Positions 1-8,307 of a stretch of 64,000 nt of DNA are shown piece by piece (position 1 is the stretch's first letter; every line of letters starts with the position of its first letter). Where the stretch lies: NCBI GenBank assembly GCA_900102235.1, contig FMVL01000012.1:1-64000 (forward strand), given 5' to 3'. A program made the translations under genes and the position numbers. A model generated the notes under the pieces. That model was not told where the DNA came from, did no database searches, and was given only the letters and a program-made list of their open reading frames with translations. This stretch comes from Lachnospiraceae bacterium XBB2008. Lineage in GTDB: Bacteria; Bacillota; Clostridia; Lachnospirales; Lachnospiraceae.

Positions 1-74
1 TAGGATAAACACACCAATCCACAGCATCTTTAACAGCATACCCGATACCTATAGAGAAGGTAAAGAATGGGTAT

Positions 75-97
75 GACTATATAATACGAGGATATAT
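75..97 (+). promoter_or_regulatory. Possible -10 box and ribosome site for the DUF4143 ATPase gene
   Basis: A TATAAT hexamer lies at 80-85 and GAGGAT at about 88-93 precedes the ATG at 102. I see no convincing -35 at 16-18 bp upstream. Nothing else can be assigned in the first 101 bases. Confidence 0.35.
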
Positions 98-101
98 TTA
101 T

Positions 102-1349
102 ATGTATTATCATAGACAACTCGAGCAGAAGATTCTGCAAACGGCAGGTGAATACGCTTGCATTACTTTATATGGTGCCAGACAGACCGGAAAATCCACC
201 ATGATCAGGACCCTTTTCCCGGATTATGAATACGTAACTTTGGATAAAAGTAATGAGAGGATACTGGCTACGGACGATCCCGAGCTGTTTTTGGATTCTC
301 ACAGTACGCCGCTTATAATTGATGAGATTCAGAAAGTTCCTGATCTGATGGAAACTATAAAGATCAGGATTGACGAGATGAAACTAAAAAGCGTTACCGG
401 TGAAGTTCCCATATCTCTAATGTATATCCTCACCGGGTCGAATACCCATGAGATCCGGGAGCGTGCTTCTGAGACATTGGCGGGAAGAACTGCGCTGATA
501 GAAGTTAATTCTCTCTCTGAATGTGAGAAACTTAAAATATCGGGGGGAGAATTCATTCCTGATATAAAAATACTGCAGGCAAAACAGCAGGCATTAATAC
601 CCAAGAACAGGCATCTTATCTTTGAAGAGATTTTTCTGGGCGGAATGCCTGAATTCTGGATAAACAGACCTGATAGAGATACTTTTTTCGAAAGCTATAT
701 ATCTACGTATCTGGAAAAAGACGTCAGTCGCATGATAAATGTCGGAAGGTTGGATGATTTTCGGAAATTTATGAGGATTGTTGCGTTGCGTACATCGCAG
801 CAACTTGATCATGTTGAGATCGGAAATGCAGTGGGGATAGATTCAAGGACATCCAAAAACTGGTTATCGATATTGGAAGCATCCGGCATAATAATGATTT
901 TACAGCCGTATGCAAGTAATCTGGCAAAAAGGATCATAAAAACTCCGAAGGTTTATTTTATGGATACAGGTCTGTGTGCATTTTTGTGTGGATGGTCTGA
1001 TCCCGCAATTCTTGAGGACTCACCTATGTCAGGAGCCTTCTTCGAAACATATGTTGTCAGCGAAATTGTTAAGAGTATCAGAAATTCGGGAAAGAGAATA
1101 GAGAATACCCTGTTTTATTATCGGGATAGAGATCAAAAAGAGGTTGATCTTATCTACGTAAAAAATCAGATATTGTTTCCGATCGAAATTAAAAAAGGTA
1201 TAGGAAAGGACAAAGCAGACAAAAACTTCAGAATACTGGATCAATACAAAATGCCTGTTGAAACGGGGCTGATCATCGATACGTCGGACAAGGTGTTTCC
1301 GCTTAACAGGAATGCATATTATTGTCCGGTAGGAATGATAGGATTATAG
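102..1349 (+). CDS. AAA family ATPase with DUF4143 domain
   Basis: This is a 415-residue P-loop ATPase of the AAA_14/DUF4143 group. The Walker A motif GARQTGKST is at residues 25-33 and Walker B LIIDE at 71-75, followed by a sensor-like LTGSN segment. The C-terminal third carries EVDL and EIKKG, the pattern of a PD-(D/E)XK-like fold typical of DUF4143 proteins. The family is widespread and often of unknown role; some members accompany mobile or toxin-antitoxin loci, but no partner is seen here. The gene stands alone and its last 31 bases overlap the 3' end of the convergent deacetylase gene. The family assignment is firm and the function is unknown. Confidence 0.88.
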   Translation: MYYHRQLEQKILQTAGEYACITLYGARQTGKSTMIRTLFPDYEYVTLDKSNERILATDDPELFLDSHSTPLIIDEIQKVPDLMETIKIRIDEMKLKSVTGEVPISLMYILTGSNTHEIRERASETLAGRTALIEVNSLSECEKLKISGGEFIPDIKILQAKQQALIPKNRHLIFEEIFLGGMPEFWINRPDRDTFFESYISTYLEKDVSRMINVGRLDDFRKFMRIVALRTSQQLDHVEIGNAVGIDSRTSKNWLSILEASGIIMILQPYASNLAKRIIKTPKVYFMDTGLCAFLCGWSDPAILEDSPMSGAFFETYVVSEIVKSIRNSGKRIENTLFYYRDRDQKEVDLIYVKNQILFPIEIKKGIGKDKADKNFRILDQYKMPVETGLIIDTSDKVFPLNRNAYYCPVGMIGL

Positions 1350-2047
1350 ATAAACTCCGGCTTTACAAACTCAACCCCGTTTTCGAGAAGGTGGTCGATC
1401 ATTATCTTGTAGTAATCCGGGACCATGGCCAGCGTTTCCTCATGGTCGTGCATAAGGATTATGTGGTTTGAGCCTTCTTCGAGAAGAACTCCTCCACTCG
1501 GGGGATCATCATCATGGATCCGCTTGAATACATCATCCATCGTGAAGCCGCTTCCGGGCCGGATCTGATACTCCGCAAAATCGAAGGTCCAAAGGGTATC
1601 GATGTCTTTGTCTAAGCCGTTTTCCTTCCACCAGGGATAAGAGATCTTTCGGTCATCGAGTTTGCTGAAACCTTTATCCATAAAATACTGTTCGTATTTT
1701 TCTTTATTATCCCCGCCTTTGCTCCCATAGGGGAATCTGAAAGGGCGGTACTTTCTTTCTATTCCTGCCCGGTCATAAATATCATCAAGAAGCGCTTCGT
1801 TTTTTTCAATCTCCTTAATGCCGTCTTCGAAAGAAATCTCCGCAAAATTCGGGTGAGAGTAACTGTGATTGCCGACGATCATCCCATGTTTCAGCGCGTA
1901 AACGACATTTTCGGGATATTTCTCCAGGCGATCACCCTGAGCAAACATCAGAGCAACAATCCCCCTTTCTGTAAGATAGTCAACCAGTAAGGGGGTATTG
2001 CTTGTTGCTATATCATCAATTGTAAGGATTGCTTTGACCGATTTCAT
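1319..2047 (-). CDS. Polysaccharide deacetylase family protein (NodB domain)
   Basis: This 242-residue protein has the NodB-type metal-dependent deacetylase motifs: TIDD at 9-12 (in place of TFDD), HSYSH at 61-65 supplying the two metal histidines, RFPYG at 103-107 and a late LMHDH segment. It has no signal peptide or membrane segment, so a cytoplasmic location or a small substrate is more likely than peptidoglycan. It is the last gene of a minus-strand unit after merR and yhfC, 19 bases beyond yhfC. No Shine-Dalgarno is visible before the ATG at 2047. The substrate is unknown; the catalytic residues look intact. Confidence 0.85.
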   Translation of the reverse strand: MKSVKAILTIDDIATSNTPLLVDYLTERGIVALMFAQGDRLEKYPENVVYALKHGMIVGNHSYSHPNFAEISFEDGIKEIEKNEALLDDIYDRAGIERKYRPFRFPYGSKGGDNKEKYEQYFMDKGFSKLDDRKISYPWWKENGLDKDIDTLWTFDFAEYQIRPGSGFTMDDVFKRIHDDDPPSGGVLLEEGSNHIILMHDHEETLAMVPDYYKIMIDHLLENGVEFVKPEFIYNPIIPTGQ

Positions 2048-2066
2048 GGATATAAGTTTACTACGA

Positions 2067-2879
2067 TCACATTTTCCTGTACAGTTTCACGGCAATGAAC
2101 ATGGTTATGATCATCCAGACGGTTCCCCAGATTTCCACCGACCATAACGGTACAGCACCGCGTTGATAAAGTGCCGGAAAGGTATCCATCAGCATATGCA
2201 GAAGGATAGCACCGGGCAGGCAGATCTTTTTTGCGCAAGTGACTCCGTAATATACGATGACCGTAAGTCCGATATGAAAGAACATCGCGATCAGACGTTC
2301 ATAGATGTTCATAGCCATCATCCCGTAATCAAATGCGGCTACAGTCTGAACGGAAGGAAATATTGCCGCGGAATTCTCCTCTGTAATGCCGAGAGTACTG
2401 AATGCAGCTTCCATATCACCGGCAGAAAACATGACAGCTATAAGCAGAAAACTGATCATGGAGGGGATCAGCACTGCCAGTATCTCTATCCCGCCGTGAC
2501 CGATTCCGTACAGTATTGCGTTTTCACGGGTGCGGTTCTTTTTCATAATGTATTTAAGGACGATATATCTTCCGCACTCCTCAAAAACACCGGCCATAAC
2601 GGTTCCGTATAACACAAAAGCGACAGTACTACCGTTAATGAACCGGGAAACCGGATTATCCGAAACGATACAGAGCATGTGTACTCCCAGCTCCAGAACC
2701 CGGGCAGAAACGATAAATCCGACTGCACCGGCGATAAGCCAGCTGATCTTCGTCTGCTCTTTATTCTTTATTCTCCAGAATATGAAGAAAGCGACCGGGA
2801 TCGCAATCATCAGGATGATCGTGATGACAAGAGCCGGAATGCTGCTTTTGCCGATGACTATATTCTCTAATTCTTTCAT
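2067..2879 (-). CDS. yhfC: YhfC family intramembrane glutamic-type protease
   Basis: A 270-residue polytopic membrane protein of the YhfC family, related to CPBP/PrsW-type intramembrane proteases. The paired acidic motif FEECGR (E100-E101) and GIGHGGIE (H128, E132) sit in membrane segments and match the family's proposed active site. Several hydrophobic spans run from residue 14 to the end. Its ATG overlaps the stop of the upstream merR gene in an ATGA arrangement, so the two are translationally coupled and probably regulated together. The substrate is unknown. Confidence 0.85.
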   Translation of the reverse strand: MKELENIVIGKSSIPALVITIILMIAIPVAFFIFWRIKNKEQTKISWLIAGAVGFIVSARVLELGVHMLCIVSDNPVSRFINGSTVAFVLYGTVMAGVFEECGRYIVLKYIMKKNRTRENAILYGIGHGGIEILAVLIPSMISFLLIAVMFSAGDMEAAFSTLGITEENSAAIFPSVQTVAAFDYGMMAMNIYERLIAMFFHIGLTVIVYYGVTCAKKICLPGAILLHMLMDTFPALYQRGAVPLWSVEIWGTVWMIITMFIAVKLYRKM

Positions 2880-3601
2880 TCGTGATCACCTCCCCAGACT
2901 TCTACGCAGAATCCCCTTTGACCGCAGGCTGTGCAGGTCAGTTTGCGGGTGGTCGGCGTATGCTTTGCCCAGAAGGCATCTTTCAGAGATGGTTTGAATA
3001 CCTCGTGGCATTCGGGACAGATGTATTTTACATGACCGAAGTAGTATCGGGTTACCAGTATACCCCAGGGAATGGCCACCAATATCCAGATGACGAACGG
3101 CCACCAGATACCTCTGACGATCCAGAAAATGATCGAAAACCATTGAAGTGCCGTAACAGGGATTCCGGTCAGGATCATCATCATGCGCATCTTTTTCAGT
3201 TTTTTCTTGTTTTCCATTAATAAGGCTATGTCACCTATGGATTCGAGAGAGAAAGACGTTTTGGTTTTGAGTCCGTTTTTCAGTTCCCGCAGCTTGTCGA
3301 GTTTTTCCTCTTTATCGGAGATCTCATCCGTAAGAGCCTTCTCCTGCTGCTCGATCAGCAGAGAGATCACTTTCTCGGGATGTTCTTCCTTAAGTATCTG
3401 TGAGATGGCATCGATCGGAATATCCAGTTCTCTTAAGAAACAGATGATCTTCATAAGTTTCAGATCGTCTTCCGAGTAGAGCCTTCTCCCGCCTTCGGAC
3501 AGATCGCTGGGGATCAGGATTCCGCGGGTATCATAATATTGAACTGTCCGGACTGTGACTCCGCAGAGCTTCGCAAGCTCTCCCGTTGTGTATTTTGACA
3601 T
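2876..3601 (-). CDS. MerR family regulator with membrane and zinc-ribbon C-terminus
   Basis: The protein is 241 residues if it starts at the ATG at 3601, which follows GAAAGGAGGTGAGAG at ideal spacing; an in-frame start at 3625 lies upstream of that site and is less likely. Residues 1-70 are a MerR winged helix (YTTGELAKLCGVTVRTVQYYD) followed by a dimerisation coiled coil. The rest is unusual: two hydrophobic segments around residues 145-190 and a C-terminal CPEC...CTAC zinc-ribbon pattern. A membrane-bound MerR regulator is therefore suggested. It is coupled to yhfC by a 4-base overlap. A perfect 9-bp inverted repeat upstream is the likely operator. Confidence 0.87.
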   Translation of the reverse strand: MSKYTTGELAKLCGVTVRTVQYYDTRGILIPSDLSEGGRRLYSEDDLKLMKIICFLRELDIPIDAISQILKEEHPEKVISLLIEQQEKALTDEISDKEEKLDKLRELKNGLKTKTSFSLESIGDIALLMENKKKLKKMRMMMILTGIPVTALQWFSIIFWIVRGIWWPFVIWILVAIPWGILVTRYYFGHVKYICPECHEVFKPSLKDAFWAKHTPTTRKLTCTACGQRGFCVEVWGGDHE

Positions 3602-3641
3602 AGCTCTCACCTCCTTTCGCCACATATCCTAATACATGACG

Positions 3642-3668
3642 CTGCGTAACAAGCAATACGTTACGCAG
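3642..3668. promoter_or_regulatory. Inverted repeat, likely MerR operator between divergent genes
   Basis: CTGCGTAAC at 3642-3650 and GTTACGCAG at 3660-3668 form a perfect 9-bp inverted repeat with a 9-base spacer. It lies 40 bases upstream of the merR start and 80 bases upstream of the divergent lipoprotein gene, the usual position of a MerR operator. That the neighbouring regulator binds it is inferred. Confidence 0.6.
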
Positions 3669-3748
3669 GGGGATTTTTTGCTTTTTTGGAATTTCTGCCG
3701 TATTAGCGGATATATAATATATAATATATCGGAATGGAGGAGAACATT

Positions 3749-4699
3749 ATGAAAAAATTCGGTAATAACAAAAAGAGAGCAAACCTTTTACCCCTGATCC
3801 TGGCTGCGACCATGCTTTTATCTGCATGCGGCAGTGAGGAACAGGACCTTTCGGCTCCTGTGGTTGAGTCGATAGATGCCGTGTCCGATACGCAGCAGGA
3901 GACGGCCGGTCAGCCGGCAGCACAGCAGGAGGCACCTGAACAGCCGGTTGCTCCCGCAGAAAACGCAGGAGAAAGCTCTGATGTGCTCACGGAAGAACAG
4001 GCGTATGCCGCTGTGATCAACTACAATAAATCCATCGGTTCGGGTTATGACGGTGAGATCAACTCGGACGGATACTCGGAGTACTGGGACGTATCAACCG
4101 AAGACGGAAAGATAGTTGTATTATACCGCTCCTATACTGCCGCGCAGATCCGCTACTATGTAGATCCGGTTTCCGGAGAAACGTATGTTACGGAGCTTGT
4201 CCCCGGGATAATTGATGAGGAACAGGAGAACGGAGAGACGTTCAATGCCAGAGATTATCTGGAAGGTCCCGGGCAGAGTGCACAGACGCAACCCCCCGCT
4301 TCTTCGGATGCCCCTGTTGAGTATGAGACGGCCGACGGTTTTATGGGATCATTCCTGCTTTCATCTGACAGGGACAAGATCGATACGACCAATGATTACG
4401 GAGTCTTCTACAGAGTGATATATAAAGCAACTCTGGAGGGTGATGAACTTACGGCATGCGGCTCCATGGATTACAGGAATTCAAAGGATCAGGATCCCAT
4501 TACGATCTCTTCTGATGTCACGCATGTTTTCAAGGTTGATGATAATACCGTATATATGAAGGGCGGCGAAGAGGGTACGGAAACCGTTTCAAAGGAAGAA
4601 TTCGCCGGTTATCTTGAGAGCAGGAAAGACTCCGGGATGTATTTTGAGGTGGAGATCGTTAACGGCACGGTTAAGACCGCTCAGATGTACGCTCAGTAA
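3749..4699 (+). CDS. Predicted lipoprotein, unknown function
   Basis: The 316-residue protein starts at the ATG at 3749, eight bases after GGAGGAG; an in-frame ATG at 3734 overlaps that ribosome site and is rejected. A signal sequence of about 30 residues ends in the lipobox LSAC, so it should be anchored outside the cell membrane. A low-complexity stretch rich in Q, A, P and E follows (about residues 45-85) and acts as a spacer. Two small acidic domains follow, the first (EEQAYAAVINYNKSIG) resembling repeat-type extracellular modules. I do not recognise the family. It is transcribed divergently from merR. Confidence 0.8.
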   Translation: MKKFGNNKKRANLLPLILAATMLLSACGSEEQDLSAPVVESIDAVSDTQQETAGQPAAQQEAPEQPVAPAENAGESSDVLTEEQAYAAVINYNKSIGSGYDGEINSDGYSEYWDVSTEDGKIVVLYRSYTAAQIRYYVDPVSGETYVTELVPGIIDEEQENGETFNARDYLEGPGQSAQTQPPASSDAPVEYETADGFMGSFLLSSDRDKIDTTNDYGVFYRVIYKATLEGDELTACGSMDYRNSKDQDPITISSDVTHVFKVDDNTVYMKGGEEGTETVSKEEFAGYLESRKDSGMYFEVEIVNGTVKTAQMYAQ

Positions 4700-4786
4700 T
4701 CTCGAAAAAGGTACTATATAACATCCCTTTCAAACATGGTAAAGTTTTCTCATGGAAAACAAAACCAAAGCCTGAAAGGAGAGGTT

Positions 4787-5266
4787 ATGAAAGCTAATAT
4801 CCGTCTTATACTGTTGGGAGAACTTATTCTTGTCGCCGCGATATTTCTGTTTATGCTCATTGTCGGCGGAGGCGGATTATCATCCGTTATCTGGTTTATC
4901 GATCTTCCTTCGATTATAGTCATTCTTTTGTTCCTGATCCCCGGTCTTATGATCATGGGAGCGTGGAAGGATTTCGTGAAAGCATTTTCTGTCGGGATCA
5001 GACCTTACCGTCTCTTGGAACTTAAGAACATAATCGGAGCCGTGGGAGCAGCACAGAAACTGACCGCTTTCGGCGCACTTGTGGCAATGATCATGGGTGG
5101 CGTGTTCATTATGGGCAGTCTGGATGATATGTCGAGTCTCGGCCCCAATCTTGCGGTATGTTTTCTCACCGGTTTCTATGCCGTCCTTATTGAGATTTTT
5201 CTTCTTCCGCTTAAGCTGAATGCCGAGCGTAAGATGAACGAAGAGATGGATTTTGAAGATGAATGA
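4787..5266 (+). CDS. MotA/TolQ-like small membrane protein
   Basis: 159 residues, starting at the ATG at 4787 after AAAGGAGAGG; a longer in-frame ORF from 4736 has no ribosome site. The N-terminus (LLGELILVAAIFLFMLIVGGG followed at once by a stretch reading SSVIWFIDLPSIIVI) resembles the first helices of MotA, where a glycine-rich turn is followed by FIDxPS. Four hydrophobic segments are visible. It is far shorter than MotA and lacks the large cytoplasmic domain, so it is better seen as a MotA-like fragment family than a motor protein. It overlaps the start of the next small gene by 8 bases. Confidence 0.7.
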   Translation: MKANIRLILLGELILVAAIFLFMLIVGGGGLSSVIWFIDLPSIIVILLFLIPGLMIMGAWKDFVKAFSVGIRPYRLLELKNIIGAVGAAQKLTAFGALVAMIMGGVFIMGSLDDMSSLGPNLAVCFLTGFYAVLIEIFLLPLKLNAERKMNEEMDFEDE

Positions 5267-5498
5267 TCCCGGGATCTCTAAGGGAAAATATCTGGATAAA
5301 GCAAAAAAGTTCGGGTTCACTAAACGTGAACTCGAACTTGGCTATCTGAAAGTGTCGGGATTTTCAAACCGGCGTATCGCGTATATGTTCGGTATTTCCG
5401 AGCAGACCGTCAAAAACCACTTCACACACATTTACGAAAAAGCATGGGTCCCCGGGAAAAAGGAATTCCGCGATCTGTTTACGGATGTTGACAGATAG
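5259..5498 (+). CDS. Small LuxR-type (GerE) helix-turn-helix protein
   Basis: A 79-residue protein consisting almost only of a LuxR/GerE DNA-binding domain: FTKRELELGYLKVSGFSNRR, then AYMFGISEQTVKNHFTHIYEKAWV, with the usual T-V-K-N-H recognition helix. There is no receiver or sensor domain. The ATG at 5259 overlaps the stop of the membrane protein gene, so the pair is probably coupled and the membrane protein may control the regulator; that link is inferred. A TTG at 5253 is a less likely start. Confidence 0.75.
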   Translation: MNDPGISKGKYLDKAKKFGFTKRELELGYLKVSGFSNRRIAYMFGISEQTVKNHFTHIYEKAWVPGKKEFRDLFTDVDR

Positions 5499-5596
5499 GG
5501 AATTGCTAAAGGGGTGAAATTTCTCCTTATTAATGCTATTATAACAGTACTTGAAACTGTTCGGTTTCATATTCTGTATATCAAGGAGAAAGGCTA

Positions 5597-5971
5597 ATGA
5601 GAATATTGTTAAACATCCTGTGGATCATCTTCGGAGGCCTGATCAGCTGGCTCTCATGGATCCTTGCAGGTTGTCTGTGGTGCGTAACTGTCGTGGGTAT
5701 CCCTGTAGGGTTGCAATGTTTTAAGCTTGCTTCCATTTCGCTCAATCCCTTTGGAAAAGAAGTTCAGTATGAAGGCGGAGCCGTGTCATTTCTCTTAAAC
5801 GTGGTCTGGTTCCTGTTATCGGGGCTGTTGCTCGCGCTTGAGAACTTTGTCTTTGGCTGCATTCTCTGCATTACGATCATAGGAATACCTTTCGGAAAGC
5901 AGTTCTTCAAGATCGCAGGTCTCGCACTCAGACCGTTCGGAGCAACCGTTGTCCGTGTGCACGTTTTCTGA
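5597..5971 (+). CDS. YccF domain inner membrane protein
   Basis: A 124-residue protein with two YccF (DUF307) repeats. Each has a hydrophobic segment followed by the motif GIPxGxQxFKxAxxxLxPFG (about residues 36-52 and 96-112). Four membrane segments are predicted. The start at 5597 follows AAGGAGAAAGG. The gene stands upstream of the ABC-2 exporter with only 21 bases between them, so cotranscription is likely. The role of YccF proteins is not established. Confidence 0.85.
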   Translation: MRILLNILWIIFGGLISWLSWILAGCLWCVTVVGIPVGLQCFKLASISLNPFGKEVQYEGGAVSFLLNVVWFLLSGLLLALENFVFGCILCITIIGIPFGKQFFKIAGLALRPFGATVVRVHVF

Positions 5972-5992
5972 TAACAGGTTTGGGGGGATTAA

Positions 5993-7315
5993 ATGAATAA
6001 TATCACGTTTATCGGCTTACTTTTCCAGATACTTCAGTTTGCGGTCATCTCCGTCGGGTACTGGAATATCTTCAAGAAATGCGGAGTAAAACCGTATTAT
6101 GCCTGGATCCCTTTTGCCAGGGAGTATCATATCGGACTTTGTGCGAACAGAGAAAAAGAAGCACGCACTTATACGATAATCGCCGTACTCAGCGAGGTGA
6201 TCGGGGTAATCAACAATTTACGCAATGACGGATCATCGTTTAGCCTGATCGTTGCAGTTATATATTTCTCTCTTCAGATAACTTTGATCGTCTATATGAT
6301 CAGGATATATCTGGGTCTCATCGAGGTCTTCGGCAGGAAAAAGAGATGGCTGTTCGGGTTTATCTTTATTCAGATGATAACCACTCTTATCTGGGGATTA
6401 TCGCCTAAATTCGTTCCCCGCAAAAAGGTGGAGGATCCGAGTGCTGAAGAAGGTGTTAAGGTAAGCGGTACCGAAGCACCTGTCATCGAGAGCGGCCTCA
6501 CGGTCAATATCACCGAGCGTAAGGTCATTGATTTCTTCAGGAAAAAAGTCCTGCTTAAGGATATTCACATGAACATTCCCAAGGGTCATATGGTATTGCT
6601 CCTGGGAGGATCCGGTGCAGGCAAGACAACATATCTGAATGCGGTCACGGGTTATGAGAAGGCCGATGCCACAGTCAAACTCGATGGTCAGGATATCTAT
6701 ACGGATTATGCCAAGATGAAATATGATGTGGGCTTCGTTCCACAGCAGGATCTTATGAGAGGTAACGACACGGTTGCTCTTACTCTTACGGATGCCGCAT
6801 CGCTCAGACTTCCGTCCAGCGTTTCGTTTTTCCAGAAGAGAAAGCGCGTGAACGAGGTGCTTGAAGAGTTCGGACTCGCTACTGTCAGGAACAGCCTGGT
6901 CGAGAAACTTTCCGGCGGACAGCGTAAGCGTCTCTCCATTGCGATGGAGTATATCTCCGATCCGACTCTGTTCATTCTTGATGAACCTGATTCGGGTCTT
7001 GACGGCGTGGTAGCCAGAGGCCTTTTCGAGAAACTTCGTGCTATCGCGGATCAGGGTAAGATCGTTATCGTTATCACACACACTCCTGACAGAGTCATCG
7101 ATCTGTTCGATGATGTGATAGTGCTTGCCAAGGATGCATCGAGGACGGGACGTCTTGCATGGTATGGTCCGGTCGATGAAGCGCGTGAGTTCTTTGGCAA
7201 GGATTCGATGGAAGGGATCCTCCTTGCGATCAACCAGAAGGATGAAGGCGGAGAAGGCAGGGCGGACGAATTCGTTGAAAAATACACAGATAAGTATCAG
7301 AAGGAAGCGGGGTGA
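5993..7315 (+). CDS. ABC transporter ATPase with N-terminal membrane domain
   Basis: 440 residues. The first 140 are hydrophobic with four likely membrane segments and resemble the DUF5684 type (NIFKKCGVKPYYAWIPF). The rest is an ABCG-like nucleotide-binding domain with Walker A GGSGAGKTT near residue 204, signature LSGGQRKRLSIAMEY, Walker B FILDEPDSGLDG and a switch histidine in ITHTPDR. Fusing a separate membrane domain in front of the ATPase is unusual. The gene is adjacent to an ABC-2 permease with a ribosome site inside its 3' end, so the two should form one exporter; the substrate is unknown. Confidence 0.87.
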   Translation: MNNITFIGLLFQILQFAVISVGYWNIFKKCGVKPYYAWIPFAREYHIGLCANREKEARTYTIIAVLSEVIGVINNLRNDGSSFSLIVAVIYFSLQITLIVYMIRIYLGLIEVFGRKKRWLFGFIFIQMITTLIWGLSPKFVPRKKVEDPSAEEGVKVSGTEAPVIESGLTVNITERKVIDFFRKKVLLKDIHMNIPKGHMVLLLGGSGAGKTTYLNAVTGYEKADATVKLDGQDIYTDYAKMKYDVGFVPQQDLMRGNDTVALTLTDAASLRLPSSVSFFQKRKRVNEVLEEFGLATVRNSLVEKLSGGQRKRLSIAMEYISDPTLFILDEPDSGLDGVVARGLFEKLRAIADQGKIVIVITHTPDRVIDLFDDVIVLAKDASRTGRLAWYGPVDEAREFFGKDSMEGILLAINQKDEGGEGRADEFVEKYTDKYQKEAG

Positions 7316-7320
7316 GCATA

Positions 7321-8265
7321 ATGGAAATAGATACTACAAAACATACCGGGCGATTCCCGCAGATGATCATATATCTCGGAAAACTTTTCAGGATGTTTAT
7401 TTTTCAGAACGACTGGAAAGTTCTGCCGATGTCGGCGATAATAGCAGGTCTCGTTTCCTTTGCGGTTGGTGCTGACCTTTTCAAGACCATGGAAGGTACC
7501 CTGATGGGAACCTTTGCTCTGGCGTGCGTCTGCATCTGGAACGGGTTCTTTAATTCGATCCAGGTTATCTGCAGGGAAAGAGCGATCATCAAGAGAGAAC
7601 ACAGATCGGGTCTTCACATCAGTTCCTACATAGCCGCTCACGTGATTTATCAGTCGGTTCTTTGCATGGCTCAGTCTGCGATCACGCTGATCGTTCTGTA
7701 CTACACCAAAGTTTCTCTGCCGACCAAGCCGCTGATCACATCGATCGCTGTTTTTGATCTTTGGCTGACCATTTTTCTGGTAACGTTCTGTGCGGATATG
7801 ATGGCCCTTATGGTTTCGGCCCTGGCCAGGACCACCACTACGGCCATGACGGTCATGCCGTTTTTGCTCATATTCCAGCTTGTCTTCTCGGGCGGATATT
7901 TCTCTCTGCCTGCAGCGGCTCAGCCCATAACCAATGTTACCATTGCCAAATGGGGACTGACTTCTCTCTGTGCACAGGGAGATTATAATTCACTTCCCAT
8001 GGTCTCAGTCTGGAACACCATGTTCAAGATGAAGGATGTTGAGGTCGAGGGACAGAAACCCGTATTGGAAATGCTGAAGTACGCTGAGCAGAACAACATG
8101 AAAGAGGATATCCTCATGCAGACAGCATCATACAACAAGATAGAGAATTACAACTTTGATCCTTCTGTCGTTTACCGCTGTTGGAGATGGCTCCTGCTAT
8201 GGATCCTCGTATATATAGCAGTCGCGGTGGTGTCGCTCGAATTCATTGACAAAGACCGGCGTTAG
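7321..8265 (+). CDS. ABC-2 type permease
   Basis: A 314-residue polytopic membrane protein. The ATG at 7321 is preceded by GGGGTGA at good spacing; a GTG at 7312 overlapping the ATPase stop is an alternative. Six hydrophobic segments are seen, with the ABC-2 pattern of a cytoplasmic N-terminus, an ABCG-like central region (ICRERAIIKREHRSGLHISSY) and a final segment ahead of a short basic tail. The CRERxxxxREHRSGL stretch is the coupling element typical of ABCG half transporters. It pairs with the upstream ATPase. Confidence 0.85.
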   Translation: MEIDTTKHTGRFPQMIIYLGKLFRMFIFQNDWKVLPMSAIIAGLVSFAVGADLFKTMEGTLMGTFALACVCIWNGFFNSIQVICRERAIIKREHRSGLHISSYIAAHVIYQSVLCMAQSAITLIVLYYTKVSLPTKPLITSIAVFDLWLTIFLVTFCADMMALMVSALARTTTTAMTVMPFLLIFQLVFSGGYFSLPAAAQPITNVTIAKWGLTSLCAQGDYNSLPMVSVWNTMFKMKDVEVEGQKPVLEMLKYAEQNNMKEDILMQTASYNKIENYNFDPSVVYRCWRWLLLWILVYIAVAVVSLEFIDKDRR

Positions 8266-8307
8266 GAGCCGGAGCATATAACTATCCCACTATTATAGGA
8301 GGACATT

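Noticed and set aside
6398-7081. A 227-residue minus-strand frame inside the exporter ATPase
   Set aside because: It is a shadow of a well-conserved ABC domain and has no ribosome site or family.
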